From NCBI GenBank assembly GCA_030668345.1, contig DAOUUD010000086.1, positions 1 through 7,058 of the forward strand: a stretch of DNA of 7,058 bases, written 5' to 3'. This document shows positions 5,150 through 7,058 of this stretch, in pieces. Positions within the stretch are counted from its first letter, which is position 1. Every line of letters starts with the position of its first letter. A program made the translations under genes and the position numbers. Origin of the DNA: Candidatus Cloacimonadota bacterium. GTDB taxonomy: Bacteria > Cloacimonadota > Cloacimonadia > Cloacimonadales > TCS61. The notes beneath the pieces were generated by a model. It did no database searches and was not told where the DNA came from. It saw nothing but the letters and a program-made list of their open reading frames with translations.

Positions 5150-7058
5150 CTATTTGATCAGCATTATCTTTTTAAGATTATGTGAAGATACCGTTTTTAA
5201 TCTCACAAAGTAGAGTCCGCTGGAAACCTGTTTACCAGAGTTATTTATGCCTTGCCAGATATAATTGGAAGAAACTGCAATTTCATTATGAAGCAGCGTT
5301 TTTACTAATTGTCCACGCATATTGTATATCTGCAAAGTAACAGGTTTATCTGCATCAGAGCTTTTCAGGGTAAGAGAAATATTGGTTTCCGGGTTAAACG
5401 GATTGGGATAAACACTGATTGAACTTGATATCGGAGTTATCGTTTCTTCATTTGAATATCCGGTTGGAACCATGCCGTTGGGACCACCATAAGCACCCAT
5501 ATCGTTGCGGGTGCCGTCGGGGTCGTTGTAAACAGGATCAGGATTTCCGGTATCGATACAGGGAGATGTGTCCTGCAGCCACCAGGAAGAAGTAAGTCCG
5601 TCATAAGCAGTTCCATTTCCTCCGGAAGGATTCTCAAACAGTGGATCGGCATCGATATTGCCTGTTCCGGTATGACCACCGGAAATACATGAATAAGTTG
5701 CATCGATACTACCACCGATATTATTGAATACAGTTGCATCTGTAATTAGAATATCGTTCATTATTATTATGTCGGAATTGAAAATAAATATTTCACTGAT
5801 GGATGAACTATTATTAGCGATCGTATTATTTATCAGGTTCGCATTGGAATCCATCTGGAAAACCAGTGAACCATAATTACTGGTATTGTTGACGATTATA
5901 TTATTCCTGATCTGTGGAGATGAGGCTACACAGCGAATACCACCAGTGTTGGTCGAACTCTGGTTATTGGCAATAATGTTATTTTCAATAATCACATCAT
6001 CGGATGATTGAACATCGATAGCTGCTCCTTTGGCAGTACTGGAATTGCTATAAAACACACAATCTACTATTTCTAAATTTGAATAATTTTCTATTCCAAC
6101 AGCTGTTTCTGTGGCATTACTGAATTTGCAGTTGATTAGTTTGTTATCTTCCTGAGTATTTGAAAACTTCATACCTTTCCAATCGGTTGTAGAGTCAAAT
6201 AGAATGGTTGCAGAACCGCTGGCATCCGCTTGTAACAAACCATTAACAGAAAACTGTGCATTATTTTCTATAAATATGTCTACTCCGGGAAGAATATACA
6301 ATCCATCACCTTCGGAAACCTGAACATTATCCACAATTGTGTAAGGTTCAAATTCTTCTGTCCAGATACCGGAAAGGTCGCCCGAAATGGAAGAAGCATC
6401 GGTAACAGTTATGTAATCTTCGATAGTTGTTTCCACTATTTCATAGCCGTCTGTTATCTGCAAGGTTACATCATATGTTCCTATTTCGTTATAGTAATGG
6501 AACGGATTTTCATCATAATTATCATAAACTCCGTCACCGTCGAAATCCCAGGCATAACCGATAATACCGCTCGGTGGATATGATGTATTGTAGAACTGCA
6601 CACCCAGGTTGGATGGCCCTGTCTGCACATTGCTTTCGAACATGGCAATGAGTCCGGTTTCCAATGTGAATTCAATCGTATCGCCTGCATAGCCAATATC
6701 ATGAATGAATAATCCACCGGGATTTCCATTCTGCAGGAAACATGAAGGATTTGTATTGTCATTGATCTCGGTTCTTTCCACATCGGCACTGAAATGAGCC
6801 TGGTTAATGTTGCCATTCACAGTAAGAGTTCCATCTGGACGGTACACATATAATTCATCGGGAGGTCCACTGGCGTTTCCATTAAGTGTAGGATCGATGC
6901 GGTAAACTATCAATCCTGTACCGGGAACACTTGGTTCAAATATACCTTCCTCTTTGCGGTATTCTACCATAAAGAATTCGGTGTTGGAATTGGGGGAAGG
7001 AATTTTATAGCAACTATATGGAGAATTGGCAAGAGGATCAAGAGAGTATGTTCCTGAA
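5150..7058 (-). CDS. Secreted M6-like peptidase / PKD / beta-helix / type IX sorting-domain protein, N-terminus off window
   Basis: The frame is open from the right edge to a TAG at 5150, giving 635 visible residues. The Met at 6970 is internal: upstream codons continue a recognisable domain. Residues 1-130 match the end of M6 (immune inhibitor A-type) metallopeptidases, with YKIP, EFFMVEYRKEEGIFEPSVPG (27-46) and GLIVYRID (48-55), like the family's ENRQ..G.D..LPG.GLLIWHID. The zinc-binding HExxH would lie upstream and is not seen. Residues 138-219 form a PKD domain (WDFDGDG at 170-176, GTYDVTLQITDG at 193-204). Residues 220-500 form a right-handed parallel beta-helix with Asn-ladder repeats NNIIANN, NNIIVNN and NNTIANN at 359, 385 and 410, about one coil apart. 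The linker CIDTGNPDPVYNDPDGTRND (500-519) is typical after such helices. Residues 547-635 are a type IX secretion sorting / FlgD-like domain (YPNPFNPETNI at 550-560). The protein is probably exported and surface-bound or released. Whether it is still an active protease cannot be judged here. Confidence 0.87.
   Translation of the reverse strand, partial: SGTYSLDPLANSPYSCYKIPSPNSNTEFFMVEYRKEEGIFEPSVPGTGLIVYRIDPTLNGNASGPPDELYVYRPDGTLTVNGNINQAHFSADVERTEINDNTNPSCFLQNGNPGGLFIHDIGYAGDTIEFTLETGLIAMFESNVQTGPSNLGVQFYNTSYPPSGIIGYAWDFDGDGVYDNYDENPFHYYNEIGTYDVTLQITDGYEIVETTIEDYITVTDASSISGDLSGIWTEEFEPYTIVDNVQVSEGDGLYILPGVDIFIENNAQFSVNGLLQADASGSATILFDSTTDWKGMKFSNTQEDNKLINCKFSNATETAVGIENYSNLEIVDCVFYSNSSTAKGAAIDVQSSDDVIIENNIIANNQSSTNTGGIRCVASSPQIRNNIIVNNTSNYGSLVFQMDSNANLINNTIANNSSSISEIFIFNSDIIIMNDILITDATVFNNIGGSIDATYSCISGGHTGTGNIDADPLFENPSGGNGTAYDGLTSSWWLQDTSPCIDTGNPDPVYNDPDGTRNDMGAYGGPNGMVPTGYSNEETITPISSSISVYPNPFNPETNISLTLKSSDADKPVTLQIYNMRGQLVKTLLHNEIAVSSNYIWQGINNSGKQVSSGLYFVRLKTVSSHNLKKIMLIK

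Noticed and set aside
5437..6816. Minus-strand open frames of 100 and 111 codons in another frame of the multidomain gene
   Set aside because: They overlap the PKD/beta-helix/sorting-domain frame and contain no recognisable motif.
6968..6970. ATG at 6970 as the start of the multidomain protein
   Set aside because: The frame is open for all 29 codons upstream to the window edge and those codons continue the M6-like domain, so this Met is internal. No signal peptide follows it.
1..7058. CRISPR array, defence island, phage or transposon system
   Set aside because: No spaced direct repeats, nuclease or transposase genes, integrase or tRNA attachment site could be found on either strand.

Overview
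The window looks like a piece of an AT-rich genome from the Fibrobacterota-Chlorobiota-Bacteroidota side of the tree, most like Candidatus Cloacimonadota. The main clue is the C-terminal domain of the right-hand gene, with a YPNPFNPETNI motif and a Gly-Leu-Tyr-Phe-Val-Arg-Leu strand. This is the type IX secretion (Por) sorting / FlgD-like domain that is abundant in those phyla. The lineage call is inference; no rRNA or marker phylogeny is available here.

Layout from left to right. (1) Positions 1-1301, minus strand: the N-terminal 433 codons of a secreted Asp-box (BNR / sortilin-type) beta-propeller protein whose 3' end lies outside the window. (2) Positions 1302-1685: a very AT-rich divergent intergenic region with candidate promoters on both strands and a perfect 14-bp palindrome. 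(3) Positions 1686-3215, plus strand: a stand-alone acyl-ACP/acyl-CoA synthetase that resembles the synthetase domain of Aas. (4) A strong hairpin terminator at 3220-3245 between convergent genes. (5) Positions 3254-4006, minus strand: an exported PAP2-family phosphatase. (6) Positions 4051-5052, minus strand: ornithine carbamoyltransferase, 44 nt upstream of the phosphatase gene and possibly co-transcribed with it. (7) A short GC-rich terminator at 5112-5142. (8) Positions 5150-7058, minus strand: the C-terminal 635 residues of a large secreted protein. It has the end of an M6-type metallopeptidase module, then a PKD domain, a parallel beta-helix and a type IX sorting domain. Its N-terminus and catalytic zinc site lie beyond the right edge.

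Functionally, the window mixes cell-surface or secreted proteins (the two edge genes) with lipid turnover (synthetase and phosphatase) and arginine/ornithine metabolism. The synthetase and phosphatase converge, so they do not form an operon. A shared role in phospholipid recycling is only a suggestion. I found no tRNA, rRNA, CRISPR array, insertion sequence or phage gene, and no convincing new defence or mobile system. The most notable points are the domain chimera at the right edge, the eight-Asp-box propeller at the left edge, the single-domain Aas-like synthetase, and the start-site arrangement of the carbamoyltransferase.
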